Of a DNA stretch of 64,000 bases, positions 18,450 to 28,184 are shown in pieces. Below the pieces are notes generated by a model that was not told the origin of the DNA, searched no databases, and saw nothing but the letters and a program-made list of their open reading frames with translations. A program made the translations under genes and the position numbers. Numbering within the stretch: position 1 is the first letter of the stretch; each line of letters begins with the position of its first letter. This stretch comes from an uncultured Microbacteriaceae bacterium (GTDB lineage Bacteria; Actinomycetota; Actinomycetes; Actinomycetales; Microbacteriaceae): contig CAIOLM010000023.1 in the NCBI GenBank assembly GCA_903859205.1, forward strand, positions 20,198 to 84,197. The letters are read 5' to 3'.

Positions 18450-20623
18450 CGGTTCAATCCGGACCGACGGCGCCTAGAGATGTTTTCCATCAGTGTGTCT
18501 TGCAGGTCGGCGAGCGGGGTCTTCTTGGCGTCGAGGTGGTGACGTTCCCAAATACCGTTCGACCCGAGCCACCACGATGCCGTCGCATCTGACATCGCCA
18601 AGTCAAACATCTCGTTGAGTTCAGCTTGATGTTCCTGCGAGGTAAGGCGCACGAGGGCTTCAACTCGGCGATCAAGGTTGCGGTGCATCATGTCGGCACT
18701 ACCGATGTAGACCTGAGGCTCACCCGCACCCTCGAACATGAAGACCCGCGAGTGCTCAAGGTAACGACCCAAGACCGAACGAACGCGGATGTTCTCAGAG
18801 AGCCCGGGAACGCCGGACTTGAGAGAGCAGATGCCCCGCACCAAGACATCCACCGGAACTCCTGCGTTGCTCGCACGGTACAGCGCATCAATGATCTCTT
18901 CGTCAACCATCGAGTTGATCTTGATTCTGATGCCGCTGCGCAGGCCGGCCTTGGCGTTCTTAGACTCCTGATCGATCAGCTTGAGCAAGCCCTTTCGAAG
19001 GTGAAGAGGCGCGACAAGAAGGCGCTTGAACTTCTTCTCGATGGCATATCCCGAGAGTTCGTTGAACAAGCGGGTGAGGTCTTTACCGACCTGCAGGTCA
19101 TCGGTGAGCAGGCCGAAGTCTTCATATAGTCGGCTCGTCTTTGGGTTGTAGTTACCCGTTCCGATGTGGCTGTAGTGACGCAGCTGGCCCTTTTCTTGGC
19201 GAATGACCAAAGCGAGCTTGCAGTGAGTCTTGAGGCCGACCAGCCCATAGACCACGTGCACACCGGCCTTTTCGAGCTTTCGTGCCCACGTGATGTTCGC
19301 CTCTTCGTCGAAGCGAGCTTTGATCTCGACCAGCGCGAGCACCTGCTTGCCGCGCTCGGCTGCACTGATCAAGGCTTTGATGATGGGGCTGTCACCCGAG
19401 GTGCGGTACAGGGTCTGCTTGATGGCCAGCACGTTGGGGTCGGCGGCGGCTTGCTCGAGGAACGCCTGCACGCTCGTGCTGAAGGATTCATAGGGGTGGT
19501 GCAACAAGATGTCTTGACGACGGATGGCCGCGAAAATGCTCTCGTCTGAGTCGTCTGAACCTTGCAGGGCAACTGCCGTGCGCGGAACGTGGGGCGGGAA
19601 CTTGAGGTCGGGTCGCTTGAGTCCGGAAATCTCGAAGAGGCCACCCAGGTGCAGGGGTTCAGGAAGCCGGTAGACCTCCTGCTCGGTGATGTCGAGCTCG
19701 CGTACCAGCAGATCGAGGGTCACGGCATCCATGCTCTCGCCGATTTCGAGGCGGATGGGCGGGCCAAAGCGGCGCCGAAGCAGACCCTTCTCGAGAACCT
19801 GAATCAGGTTCTCGGTCTCGTCTTCTTCGATCTGAACGTCTTCGTTACGAGTAACGCGGAACGCGTGGTGTTCAAGAATCTCCATGCCCGGAAAAAGCTC
19901 GCCGAGTTGGTTGGCAATGAGCGCCTCGAGCGGAATGAATCGAACACTCTCGAGCTGCTCGCGTGCGTCGACTCGAATAAAGCGCGGAAGCATCGCGGGC
20001 ATTTTGAGGCGAGCAAATTCTTCGGTGCCGCTCTTGGTGTTGCGCACCCGAATGGCGAGGTTGAGTGAGAGCCCAGAGATGTAAGGGAAAGGGTGAGCCG
20101 GGTCGACTGCCAGCGGCATGAGCACTGGGAATATCTGGTCACTGAAGTAACGTGACAGCGCGAACTGGTCGGCCTCGTCGAGCGAGTCCCAGGTGACGAT
20201 GTGAACACCGGCCGACGCGAGCGCCGGGGAAACCATCTCTCGGTAGGCCCGAGCGTGCCGGTCTTGAAGTTCGTGTGCCTTGGCTGAGATGTCGGTGAGC
20301 ACGTCTGCAGGTGCGCGACCGACGTTCGTGGGTACGGCCAGACCGGTCAGGATTCGTCGCTTCAGACCGGCGACGCGAACCATGAAGAACTCATCGAGGT
20401 TGCTGGCAAAAATGGCCAAGAAGTTTGCGCGTTCGAGCACGGGCACTGTGGGGTCTTCGGCAAGCTCGAGCACCCGTTGATTGAACGCCAGCCAACTCAG
20501 TTCGCGGTCGAGATACCGATCGTCGGGCATGCCCACAGTGTTAATGACACCGGTTGCCTCGAAGTCATCATCGACGCCCTCGACGTTGTCGTCGGCGGTG
20601 AGGTCTCCGGGGTTAGTGGGCAC
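18446..20623 (-). CDS. ppk: Polyphosphate kinase 1
   Basis: The 725-residue protein begins with an acidic tail, then [18 protein letters not shown], the N-terminal signature of PPK1. The C-terminal catalytic domains carry [18 protein letters not shown], whose His is the autophosphorylated residue, and [15 protein letters not shown] near the end. The enzyme reversibly makes polyphosphate from ATP. It lies 33 bases after glnR and overlaps the MutT1-like gene. With pst, phoU and senX3-regX3 nearby, it belongs to a phosphate storage and sensing block. Confidence 0.96.
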   Translation of the reverse strand: MPTNPGDLTADDNVEGVDDDFEATGVINTVGMPDDRYLDRELSWLAFNQRVLELAEDPTVPVLERANFLAIFASNLDEFFMVRVAGLKRRILTGLAVPTNVGRAPADVLTDISAKAHELQDRHARAYREMVSPALASAGVHIVTWDSLDEADQFALSRYFSDQIFPVLMPLAVDPAHPFPYISGLSLNLAIRVRNTKSGTEEFARLKMPAMLPRFIRVDAREQLESVRFIPLEALIANQLGELFPGMEILEHHAFRVTRNEDVQIEEDETENLIQVLEKGLLRRRFGPPIRLEIGESMDAVTLDLLVRELDITEQEVYRLPEPLHLGGLFEISGLKRPDLKFPPHVPRTAVALQGSDDSDESIFAAIRRQDILLHHPYESFSTSVQAFLEQAAADPNVLAIKQTLYRTSGDSPIIKALISAAERGKQVLALVEIKARFDEEANITWARKLEKAGVHVVYGLVGLKTHCKLALVIRQEKGQLRHYSHIGTGNYNPKTSRLYEDFGLLTDDLQVGKDLTRLFNELSGYAIEKKFKRLLVAPLHLRKGLLKLIDQESKNAKAGLRSGIRIKINSMVDEEIIDALYRASNAGVPVDVLVRGICSLKSGVPGLSENIRVRSVLGRYLEHSRVFMFEGAGEPQVYIGSADMMHRNLDRRVEALVRLTSQEHQAELNEMFDLAMSDATASWWLGSNGIWERHHLDAKKTPLADLQDTLMENISRRRRSGLNR

Positions 20624-20656
20624 GTTCTTATCTTCTCTATCGATATGAACGTGAGG

Positions 20657-21346
20657 TTAAGCGTTTGCCCGAGCAGATGACGGCGCTTCTTCGCTGGCGT
20701 TGAATCGGTAGCCCACGTTGCGAACCGTGCCGATGAGTTGCTCCATGTCGCCGAGCTTGGCGCGAAGCCGCCGCACGTGTACGTCGACCGTGCGGGTTCC
20801 ACCGAAGTAGTCGTAGCCCCAAACCTCTGAAAGCAGCTGTTCGCGCGTAAAGACACGGTTGGGGTGCTGGGCTAAAAAGCGCAACAGTTCAAACTCTTTG
20901 AAGGTGAGGTCAAGCGTGCGCTCGTTGACCTTGACCGAGTAACTCGCCTCGTCGATGACCACGCCCGATGAAGAAATTCGCGAGTCAACTGCGTTGTCGG
21001 CAAGGGCGCGTCCGAGTACAAGGCGGATGCGCGCATCCACTTCTGCCGGGCCGGCGGTGTCGAGCACGACGTCGGCAACCTCCCAATCGGGAGTGACTGC
21101 CGCCATGCCACCCTCGGTCACGACAAGGATGAGCGGAGCGTTGAGGCCGGTCGCGTGCAGAATTTTGCACAGCGTCTTGGCTTGAACGAGATCGGCGCGG
21201 GCATCCAACATGATGATGTCGCTGTTGGGGGCGGTCACTAGCTGAGCTGGCTCCGCGGGAATCACTCGAACTTGGTGCGTGAGCAACGAGAGGGCGGGCA
21301 GAACATCGCCGTTGAGGCGCGAAGCGAGTACAAGAATCGATGCCAT
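20657..21346 (-). CDS. glnR: Atypical OmpR-type nitrogen regulator GlnR
   Basis: The 229-residue protein has a degenerate receiver domain: the acidic pair near the N-terminus is missing (LVLASRL), though an Asp at about 48 (MLDARAD) is kept, as in other GlnR proteins. The C-terminal winged helix ([27 protein letters not shown], then [18 protein letters not shown]) binds DNA. GlnR is the global nitrogen regulator of actinobacteria and is not controlled by classic phosphorylation. It leads the operon with ppk and the MutT1-like gene, which may tie nitrogen control to polyphosphate. The next gene upstream is divergent. Confidence 0.88.
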   Translation of the reverse strand: MASILVLASRLNGDVLPALSLLTHQVRVIPAEPAQLVTAPNSDIIMLDARADLVQAKTLCKILHATGLNAPLILVVTEGGMAAVTPDWEVADVVLDTAGPAEVDARIRLVLGRALADNAVDSRISSSGVVIDEASYSVKVNERTLDLTFKEFELLRFLAQHPNRVFTREQLLSEVWGYDYFGGTRTVDVHVRRLRAKLGDMEQLIGTVRNVGYRFNASEEAPSSARANA

Positions 21347-21461
21347 GGCGCCTCCTTCCCGTCGTTTCCTGGGTCTTTTTAGTGTAACCGGGTTGAACGC
21401 CCTTCCTTCCCGCGGAATTTCACACGCGGTCTCTGGGCGTCCGCGCGGTTAGGATAGTCAC

Positions 21462-21572
21462 ATGCTCGTTGGACTCGAACTCTTCTTCATCGGCCTGCTC
21501 GGCCTGGCCGGTCTGGCGATCGCCTGGATCGCCGGCATCGTCGTCTTCAAGCTCTACAAGGGCCAGCGCTAA
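21462..21572 (+). CDS. 36-residue membrane microprotein
   Basis: A short frame starts at ATG 21462 behind AGGA, encodes a single hydrophobic helix (LFFIGLLGLAGLAIAWIAGI then VVF) and ends in the basic KLYKGQR. Its codons show the same third-position G/C preference as nearby genes, and it ends nine bases before ygfZ. It is probably a one-pass membrane protein translated in the same message. No function is known to me. Confidence 0.72.
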   Translation: MLVGLELFFIGLLGLAGLAIAWIAGIVVFKLYKGQR

Positions 21573-21581
21573 GGCGCACGC

Positions 21582-22655
21582 ATGTCCGACGCTTCGTCGT
21601 CAGCTGTTCCTCTGGGGAACCCATTCACGCAACAGCGCGACCTCGCGGCCGGCTCTGCTGCCGTCGTTTTCTCTGACCGCGGAGTCGTTGCGGTTACGGG
21701 CAGCGATCGCCTGAGTTATCTCGACTCTCTGCTGAGTCAGGATCTCGCTCGGCTGTCGCCCGGGCAGAGCGCCGAGGCACTGTTGCTCGACCCCCAAGGT
21801 CGCGTTGAGCGAGCAATGCGTGTGATCGACGACGGATTAACCACGTGGCTCCTCGTCGACGAAAGTCAGGCCGGCCCACTCGCAGCCTTCCTCGACCGAA
21901 TGACATTCAGCAAAAATGCCGCGGCCGCCGATGTCTCGACTGAGTACGTCGCCGTCGGATTCTTTGGTGCAGGTGTTGCATCGACCACAGTCAGCCCGGC
22001 AGCGCCGAACGGGCTCGCCCTGCTGTGGCGCGACCCGTGGAACGAAGTTGTCACAGGTGGCTGGCAGTACGCCAGCGAGGCTGACCACCCGGCCAGCGAA
22101 TGGATATACGCTGAGGCCGTCGTTGCGCGTGCGTCACTTGAGACTGCACTTGGTGGCATCGAGCTGGTTGCCCCCGACGCATGGGATGCCCTGCGGGTGG
22201 CCGCGTGGCGTCCGCGTTTTACCTCCGAGGTTGATGCCACTGCGCTTCCGCACGAGACAGACTGGCTGCGCTCGGCCGTGCACCTGAGCAAGGGCTGCTA
22301 CCGGGGCCAAGAAACCGTCGCCAAGGTTCACAACCTCGGGCACCCGCCGCGCCGACTCACGCTCTTGCACCTCGACGGCTCGACGAACATCCTGCCGCTG
22401 GGTGGCGCCGAGGTGACCTTCGACGGCGACGCGGTTGGACATATCACCGCCGCCGTTCGTCACTTCGAAGAGGGCCCTATTGCGTTAGCGCTGCTCAAAC
22501 GGTCGGTGGCTCCCGATGCCCTCTTGACCGTCGTCAGCGAAGAGGGTGAGATTTCGGCAACACAGGTGGTCATTGTTCCCGCCGATGCCGGTCGCACGGT
22601 GAATGTGCCGCGCATGCCACGCCTTGGCGCAGTGAGTCGCAACCCACAAGGCTGA
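21582..22655 (+). CDS. ygfZ: YgfZ/GcvT-like folate-binding protein
   Basis: The 357-residue protein shows the family signature KGCYRGQE (about residue 240), which includes the conserved Cys that defines YgfZ proteins. The N-terminal region (AVVFSDRGVVAVTGSDRLSYLDSL) is the GcvT-like fold. YgfZ proteins bind tetrahydrofolate and help make or repair certain Fe-S clusters; they are not glycine-cleavage enzymes. The gene follows the 36-residue membrane frame closely and converges with a methyltransferase gene. Confidence 0.92.
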   Translation: MSDASSSAVPLGNPFTQQRDLAAGSAAVVFSDRGVVAVTGSDRLSYLDSLLSQDLARLSPGQSAEALLLDPQGRVERAMRVIDDGLTTWLLVDESQAGPLAAFLDRMTFSKNAAAADVSTEYVAVGFFGAGVASTTVSPAAPNGLALLWRDPWNEVVTGGWQYASEADHPASEWIYAEAVVARASLETALGGIELVAPDAWDALRVAAWRPRFTSEVDATALPHETDWLRSAVHLSKGCYRGQETVAKVHNLGHPPRRLTLLHLDGSTNILPLGGAEVTFDGDAVGHITAAVRHFEEGPIALALLKRSVAPDALLTVVSEEGEISATQVVIVPADAGRTVNVPRMPRLGAVSRNPQG

Positions 22656-22675
22656 GAAAAACCTCTCGGGCGGGC

Positions 22676-23491
22676 CTAGTGCCAGCGAAATCCGTTCGGT
22701 GCCACAGCAGACCAATCCACCGTGATTTCTCCCAGTCGCCAGCGAGTTCTACCGGCCTGGACGGGCCAGCCATTCGACTTCATGGTTTCGACCGTCGCAA
22801 CCCAACGCTGACTTGCGCCAAAACTGCCCAGTGGCGCGTGCGTCTTCCAGGCCCGGTCAAGCTCGGTCATAAATCGATGGACGCTCTCACCTTCGACATT
22901 GCGATGAATGAGCACCTTCGGCAGGCGCTCGGCGGCAATCGAGGGCTCTTCGAGCGCGTCGAGCTTGAGCGACAAGCTCAGCGACTGTGGCCCATCGTGT
23001 GTGACCGCAACCCACGCCGACACGCGACCAATCTCGTCGCAGGTTCCCTCGATCAGAACGCCGTCGTCAGACAGTGCGGAGACCATGCGACGCCATGCCT
23101 CGAGGACGTCTGCCTCGTCGTACTGACGAAGCACGTTGAACGCCCGAATCATCGCGGCCTTTTTTCCGGTGGGCAGCGGGGTCTCGAATCCGCCGAGTTC
23201 GAAGGCAACACCGGTGACCGGGCGACCGGCTTTCGCCCACGAAGCGAGTTCTGCGCGTGCACTGCTGACCCGATCGGGGTCGATTTCGAAACCGATGAGC
23301 CGGGCATCCGGGCGCACTTTGCGGATGCGCTCAATGAACTCCACGGGGGTCACGGCCTTGGCGCCATAACCGAGGTCAACCACCAACGGGTTCTCTGTGG
23401 TGCGCAGCGCAGGCCAGGTTTGCGCCCAACGGTCGACGCGACGAAGGCGATTGGGATTCGTCGTTCCGCGAGTGATGGCGCCGATGGGCAT
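22676..23491 (-). CDS. Class I SAM-dependent methyltransferase-like protein
   Basis: The 271-residue protein has LVVDLGYGAKAVTPVEF (motif I of Rossmann-type methyltransferases), then LIGFEIDPDRV (the acidic motif II residue that would hold the ribose of SAM). Later strands match the fold loosely. The ATG at 23491 is chosen because the conserved part begins there; a longer frame would run into gpmA on the other strand. It is divergent from gpmA with only 25 bases between the starts. The substrate is unknown. Confidence 0.75.
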   Translation of the reverse strand: MPIGAITRGTTNPNRLRRVDRWAQTWPALRTTENPLVVDLGYGAKAVTPVEFIERIRKVRPDARLIGFEIDPDRVSSARAELASWAKAGRPVTGVAFELGGFETPLPTGKKAAMIRAFNVLRQYDEADVLEAWRRMVSALSDDGVLIEGTCDEIGRVSAWVAVTHDGPQSLSLSLKLDALEEPSIAAERLPKVLIHRNVEGESVHRFMTELDRAWKTHAPLGSFGASQRWVATVETMKSNGWPVQAGRTRWRLGEITVDWSAVAPNGFRWH

Positions 23492-23516
23492 GCTTCTATT
23501 CTCGTAAACTTGAGCT

Positions 23517-24269
23517 ATGACTGAGCACACTTTGATTCTTCTTCGCCACGGACACTCGCAGTGGAATGAGCGCAACCTTTTCACTGGCTGGGTCGACTGC
23601 CGACTCAGCGAGAAGGGCATCACCGAAGCCAAGCGCGCCGGCGTTTTGCTTCGTGAGAACAACGTGCTCCCCGATGTGCTCTACACATCGCTGCTGACTC
23701 GTGCAATCGCCACGGCTAACCTCGCTCTCGATGAGGCCGACCTCGCCTGGATCCCGGTCAAGCGCAATTGGCGTTTGAACGAGCGCCACTATGGTGCATT
23801 GCAGGGGCTCGATAAGGCAGAGACGCTCGCCAAGTATGGCAACGAGCAGTTCATGACGTGGCGTCGTTCGTTCGATACTCCGCCGCCTCCCATCGCCGAT
23901 GACAATGAGTACTCGCAGGTCAACGACCCACGCTATGCAGGCATCGACGGCGAAATCCCCAAGACCGAGTGCCTCAAAGACGTGATTGACCGCATGCTTC
24001 CCTACTGGGAATCAGACATCACAAAAGACTTGGCTTCCGGTAAGACCGTTCTGGTCACGGCCCACGGAAATTCGCTGCGCGCGCTGGTCAAGCACCTGGA
24101 TGGTATCTCTGATGACGCCATCGCAGAGCTGAACATTCCAACGGGAATCCCACTGGTCTACAAGCTGGATGCGAACTTCATGCCCATTGGTAAGGGCGAG
24201 TACCTCGATCCCGAGGCTGCTGCTGCCGGTGCGGCCGCTGTTGCCGCTCAGGGCAACAAGAAGAACTAG
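23517..24269 (+). CDS. gpmA: 2,3-bisphosphoglycerate-dependent phosphoglycerate mutase
   Basis: The 250-residue protein has [18 protein letters not shown] with the catalytic His in RHG, the [11 protein letters not shown] motif containing the acid-base Glu, and [15 protein letters not shown] with the second His. This is the cofactor-dependent mutase of glycolysis and gluconeogenesis, converting 3- and 2-phosphoglycerate. An Ala-rich tail ([13 protein letters not shown]) ends the protein. Its stop overlaps the convergent phoU stop by four bases. Confidence 0.96.
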   Translation: MTEHTLILLRHGHSQWNERNLFTGWVDCRLSEKGITEAKRAGVLLRENNVLPDVLYTSLLTRAIATANLALDEADLAWIPVKRNWRLNERHYGALQGLDKAETLAKYGNEQFMTWRRSFDTPPPPIADDNEYSQVNDPRYAGIDGEIPKTECLKDVIDRMLPYWESDITKDLASGKTVLVTAHGNSLRALVKHLDGISDDAIAELNIPTGIPLVYKLDANFMPIGKGEYLDPEAAAAGAAAVAAQGNKKN

Positions 24270-24916
24270 TCGACCGGTGCCCAGTCGCCTGTTGCCAGGT
24301 ACTTGACCTTCTTGGCAATGGATACGGCGTGATCGGTGAAGCGTTCGTGGTAACGGCTTGCAAGAGTGGCGTCGACGGTGTCGCTGACGTCGCCCTTCCA
24401 GGTCTCACCGAGCACCTTGTCGAATACGCGAAGGTGGAGGGCGTCGACAACGTCGTCGATGTCGCGAATCTCATCGATGAGTTCTAGATTCTGTGTTTCG
24501 AGTAACAGAACGAGCTTCTGGATGGCCTCAACATCTTTTTCGCCCATCTTCTTGAACGTTCCGCGCAGACCCTTCGCAATGGCCTTCTCGGGGAAGCGGT
24601 AACGCGTGAGCTGCGCGATGTGGTCGGCCAGGTCGCCCATTCGTTCGAGGGATGAGCTCATTCGAAGCGCACCAACGACCGTGCGCAGGTCACGTGCGAC
24701 GGGCTGCTGACGAGCGAGGATCTGAATCGAAAGTTCGTCGAGCGAGATAGCGAGTTCGTCGATGTAGACATCATCTTCAATGACCTGTTCGGCCAGGTTG
24801 ATGTCGCTGTTGCCGAACGCCTCGGTCGCACGAGTGATGGCGACCTCAACGAGTTTGGCCAGTTCGACGAGACGACTTTGAACGTCACCGAGCTCTTGTT
24901 GGAAAACTTCGCGCAT
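24266..24916 (-). CDS. phoU: Phosphate signalling regulator PhoU
   Basis: The 216-residue protein is all helical and made of two PhoU repeats, with the metal-binding ExxxD-type patterns seen in [10 protein letters not shown] and [10 protein letters not shown]. PhoU links PstSCAB activity to the sensor kinase and keeps the regulon off when phosphate is plentiful. It is transcribed divergently from senX3, with a possible PHO-box in the shared region. It lies about 7 kb from pstS rather than inside the pst operon. Confidence 0.95.
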   Translation of the reverse strand: MREVFQQELGDVQSRLVELAKLVEVAITRATEAFGNSDINLAEQVIEDDVYIDELAISLDELSIQILARQQPVARDLRTVVGALRMSSSLERMGDLADHIAQLTRYRFPEKAIAKGLRGTFKKMGEKDVEAIQKLVLLLETQNLELIDEIRDIDDVVDALHLRVFDKVLGETWKGDVSDTVDATLASRYHERFTDHAVSIAKKVKYLATGDWAPVD

Positions 24917-24994
24917 TGTTCATACTCCTTAAACCTTCGCGACCTCAGTATGTCGTTCAAAATGTCGCACCAAGTGACGAAAAACCCCGAGGAA

Positions 24995-25023
24995 GGTAAA
25001 CAGAATCCACACAACGGGTGAAC
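24995..25023 (-). promoter_or_regulatory. Candidate PHO-box repeats between phoU and senX3
   Basis: On the minus strand GTTCACC (25023-25017) and GTTTACC (25001-24995) start 22 bases apart, that is two 11-base units, with a degenerate unit between. Actinobacterial phosphate regulators of the PhoP and RegX3 type bind 11-base direct repeats of GTTCACC. Autoregulation of phoU and senX3-regX3 is a reasonable inference. Confidence 0.45.
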
Positions 25024-25097
25024 TCTCGTTGCCGATACCTTATCGCGGGCGAAATGTTTTTGGTGAGAGCCCTCACGTGCCCTAGCGTTTAAACAAC

Positions 25098-26255
25098 ATG
25101 GCACTCTGGGTCGTACTTCTTTCAATTGCAATCGGCACTGTTGCCGGCGCTGGAGTGACCCTTCTCGTTGTCTTCTCCCTTCGGCAAGCAACCACGGCTG
25201 TCTCCATGGCCTCAGGTTTGCTCCCGCGTGGTGTTTCCGAACTCGTTTCGTTAATTGAGATTCCGCTTGCCATCGTCGACGGTGCTGGTGACATCGTGGC
25301 CATGTCTCCGAGCACGCAAGAGCTTGGTCTGACAAAGAACACTCGATTCGCATCATCAGAAGTGCGCAAGATTGTTGAACGGGTTCGAGCGACGGGCCGC
25401 CCCGCAGCCAAGGAGCTCGAGCTGAGTCGCGGGCCGCTCGGGGGCGCCACCATCAACTTGTCGATTCGTGCGGATCGATTCGGAGCAAACTTTGTCTTGG
25501 TCGTCATGGCCGACAAAACCGAGATGCGACGCCTCGAAGAGGTGCGACGGGACTTCGTCGCGAACATCAGCCACGAGCTGAAGACACCTATTGGTGCCGT
25601 CACCCTTTTGGCAGAGGCCTTGCAGCAGGCCGCTGATGATCCCGACACTGTGCGTCACTTCGCGGAGCGACTCTCAGACGAGGCCGCACGCCTGTCTACT
25701 CTCACGCGAGAAATTATCGACCTGTCTCGCTTGCAAGCAGAAGAGGGCCTCGAACCATTCGAGCTACTCGATCTGAACGACGTGGTGGCTGCAGCCGTCG
25801 ACCACAACCAGGTCACGGCCAAGGCTAAGGGCCTCGAAATTGTCTACGGCGGCGACGCAAACGCAACCGTCAACGGTGACTCGAACCGTCTCGTCATGGC
25901 AATCAGTAACCTCATCACGAATGCCATCACCTATTCCGTTCCCCCCGGCCGAATCGGTATCGGCATCACTCGTTCTGCCCAGTTCGTTGAAATCGCTGTG
26001 AGCGACAACGGCATCGGAATGACGGCCGACGAAACCGAGCGAGTCTTTGAACGCTTTTATCGAACCGATCAGGCTCGTTCTCGTTCAACGGGCGGAACCG
26101 GCTTGGGCTTGAGCATCGTCAAGCACATCGTTAATCACCACGGTGGCGACATCAAGGTGTGGTCGCGTCCGAACCGAGGTTCGACGTTCACCCTTCGCTT
26201 TCCCTACGTGCCGTCCACCAACGAATCCGCCAAAGAAAAAGAAAAGGTTGCGTAA
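25098..26255 (+). CDS. senX3: Phosphate-responsive sensor histidine kinase SenX3
   Basis: The 385-residue protein has two N-terminal hydrophobic segments (one clear at 3-27), a PAS-like region, the dimerisation box NISHELKTPIG with the phosphorylated His159, and ATPase boxes DNGIGM and GTGLGLSIV. The match to actinobacterial SenX3, together with phoU and gpmA alongside, makes the identity firm. It phosphorylates RegX3 under phosphate limitation. The regX3 start is six bases after its stop. Confidence 0.93.
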   Translation: MALWVVLLSIAIGTVAGAGVTLLVVFSLRQATTAVSMASGLLPRGVSELVSLIEIPLAIVDGAGDIVAMSPSTQELGLTKNTRFASSEVRKIVERVRATGRPAAKELELSRGPLGGATINLSIRADRFGANFVLVVMADKTEMRRLEEVRRDFVANISHELKTPIGAVTLLAEALQQAADDPDTVRHFAERLSDEAARLSTLTREIIDLSRLQAEEGLEPFELLDLNDVVAAAVDHNQVTAKAKGLEIVYGGDANATVNGDSNRLVMAISNLITNAITYSVPPGRIGIGITRSAQFVEIAVSDNGIGMTADETERVFERFYRTDQARSRSTGGTGLGLSIVKHIVNHHGGDIKVWSRPNRGSTFTLRFPYVPSTNESAKEKEKVA

Positions 26256-26261
26256 TCGCTC

Positions 26262-26951
26262 ATGACAAAGATTCTTTTGGTTGAGGATGAGGTTGCACTC
26301 AGTGAGCCTCTCGCATTCTTATTGAGCCGCGAAGGCTATGACATCGACGTCGCCGACGACGGACGCAAGGCGCTCGAGATGTTTGCTGCTCAGGTCTACG
26401 ACCTCGTGTTGCTTGACTTGATGTTGCCTGAAGTTCCCGGGGTGGAGGTCTGCCGCCAGATTCGACTGAAGTCGCAGACTCCGATCATCATGCTGACGGC
26501 AAAAGACACCGAGGTCGACATCGTTGTTGGACTCGAGCTCGGCGCAGACGACTATGTGACCAAGCCCTACTCAACGCGCGAGCTTCTCGCTCGAATTAAA
26601 GCGGTTCTTCGCCGTCGGGTTGATGAACCCGTCGAGAGCGAATCAGCTGTGCTTCGCTCGGGCGCTGTTGCGCTCGATGCAGAGCGTCACACCCTGCACG
26701 TGAACGGTGCCGCAACGCCCATCCCGCTCAAAGAGTTTGAGTTGCTCGAGTACCTTATGCGCAACGCTGGCCGAGTGCTTACTCGCGGGCAACTCATTGA
26801 CCGGGTGTGGGGCAGCGACTACTTCGGCGACACCAAAACATTGGACGTGCACATCAAGCGTGTGCGATCACGCATCGAATCAGACCCCAAGAATCCGGTC
26901 ATGCTGTTGACCGTTCGGGGCCTCGGCTACCGATTCGAAGAACCGGCTTAG
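26262..26951 (+). CDS. regX3: Phosphate response regulator RegX3
   Basis: The 229-residue protein has a full receiver domain (acidic EDE at 8-10, phospho-acceptor Asp52 in LLDLMLPEVPG, Lys in TKPYSTREL) and a C-terminal OmpR-type winged helix (PLKEFELLEYLMRNAGRVLTR and TLDVHIKRVRSRIE). It is translated just after senX3 and would activate pst and related genes when phosphate is scarce. Confidence 0.94.
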   Translation: MTKILLVEDEVALSEPLAFLLSREGYDIDVADDGRKALEMFAAQVYDLVLLDLMLPEVPGVEVCRQIRLKSQTPIIMLTAKDTEVDIVVGLELGADDYVTKPYSTRELLARIKAVLRRRVDEPVESESAVLRSGAVALDAERHTLHVNGAATPIPLKEFELLEYLMRNAGRVLTRGQLIDRVWGSDYFGDTKTLDVHIKRVRSRIESDPKNPVMLLTVRGLGYRFEEPA

Positions 26952-26972
26952 TCTGCGACTTTCGTCAGCCGA

Positions 26973-27491
26973 CTAGTTGACGACAGCTTCACCAAAGAAG
27001 CAGCCCGTCGCGACCGAGCACAGGCGGGGCTGAGGCTCGAGGCCGTTGTATTCGGGCTGACCCGTGGTGAGAACCGGAATCAGAGTGGTGTTGTTGCCGG
27101 TGCCGTCGCTGAAGGTGACTTCGAGCATTGCGCCCGGCTTGGCGTTGATGCCGTCGAGGATGATCTGGGATTCGTTCCGGCCACCCCACGTCTTGCCGCC
27201 AAGGTCACTCGAAGGAACAATCTGCTGGCTGATCTTGCCCTCGCCGTAGCCGATGGTCAGAGTGATGTCGTGACCGGTGGTGTTGACTCCGGTGAGAATC
27301 AGGCTGCCGAGCTGGCCGTCGTTGCTGATCACAATGAGGTCGCGCAGTTTCAAGGCGCCGACGTTGACGCCGACTCCGTCGCTTGCGTCGTACTGCTTGG
27401 TGGTGGCCTGAGGTTGAATCAGGTTGCAACCACTGGTTCCCAGGGCAACACCCAGGGCAAGAGAAGCAGCAAGAACGATGCGGAACTTCAC
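26973..27491 (-). CDS. Small conserved lipoprotein of unknown function
   Basis: The predicted 172-residue protein has a lipoprotein signal ending in GTSGC, so it is anchored outside the membrane through Cys22. The mature part is beta-rich with many Asn and Gly residues and two further Cys near the end (LCSVATGCFF), which could form a disulfide. The GTG start at 27491 has GGAGGAAT upstream at good spacing; longer frames that run toward carD are not supported. I have seen similar proteins in Microbacteriaceae with misleading methylase labels; no enzyme motif is present here. Confidence 0.78.
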   Translation of the reverse strand: MKFRIVLAASLALGVALGTSGCNLIQPQATTKQYDASDGVGVNVGALKLRDLIVISNDGQLGSLILTGVNTTGHDITLTIGYGEGKISQQIVPSSDLGGKTWGGRNESQIILDGINAKPGAMLEVTFSDGTGNNTTLIPVLTTGQPEYNGLEPQPRLCSVATGCFFGEAVVN

Positions 27492-27683
27492 GGCGGATTC
27501 CTCCAAAGTAGTGAGCCGGCCTGCCGCTTTTGGGCGAAAAGACACAGCTGAGAACGAGTGAAAGTCTAGCCCACCCTCCTCTGGCCCACTGGTTCCCGAG
27601 CAACCGCTGAGCGAAAACGACCGCGGAATCTGCGGGGCCGCACCCGTGGTAAACTGGAGGTCTGCATCGAAGGGTTCTAAAGC

Positions 27684-28166
27684 ATGCAATTTGTCGTTGG
27701 CGAAACGGTTGTCTATCCGCACCACGGCGCAGCGAGCATCACAGAAGTGAAGACGCGCGTCATCAAGGGTGAGGAAAAGCTCTACCTCAAGCTTCACGTT
27801 GTTCAGGGTGACCTCACGATTGAGGTTCCTGCAGAGAACGTTGACCTTGTGGGTGTGCGCGATGTCATCGACAAGAAGGGTCTCGAGGCCGTGTTCGAGG
27901 TGCTGCGCGCACCGTTCACCGAAGAGCCCACTAACTGGTCGCGTCGTTACAAGGCCAACCTCGAAAAGCTTGCCTCGGGTGACGTCATCCGCGTCTCTGA
28001 GGTCGTTCGCGACCTGTGGCGCCGTGACCAAGACCGCGGTCTTTCCGCCGGTGAAAAGCGCATGCTTGCCAAGGCTCGTCAGATTCTGACCTCGGAGCTC
28101 GCTCTGGCTGAGAAGACGAACGAAGAAAAGGCTGGCGAGATCCTCGACGGCGTTCTCGCCTCCTAG
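27684..28166 (+). CDS. carD: CarD-family transcription regulator
   Basis: The 160-residue protein begins [18 protein letters not shown], the RNA polymerase interaction domain of CarD, and continues with the basic helical DNA-contacting domain ([32 protein letters not shown], split over residues 90-121). CarD stabilises open promoter complexes at rRNA and housekeeping promoters. A TAAACT -10-like hexamer sits at 27650-27655. The ispDF gene follows after 18 bases, the usual order in actinobacteria. Confidence 0.95.
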   Translation: MQFVVGETVVYPHHGAASITEVKTRVIKGEEKLYLKLHVVQGDLTIEVPAENVDLVGVRDVIDKKGLEAVFEVLRAPFTEEPTNWSRRYKANLEKLASGDVIRVSEVVRDLWRRDQDRGLSAGEKRMLAKARQILTSELALAEKTNEEKAGEILDGVLAS

Positions 28167-28184
28167 GGTTCGCTCAGGCTCGTC

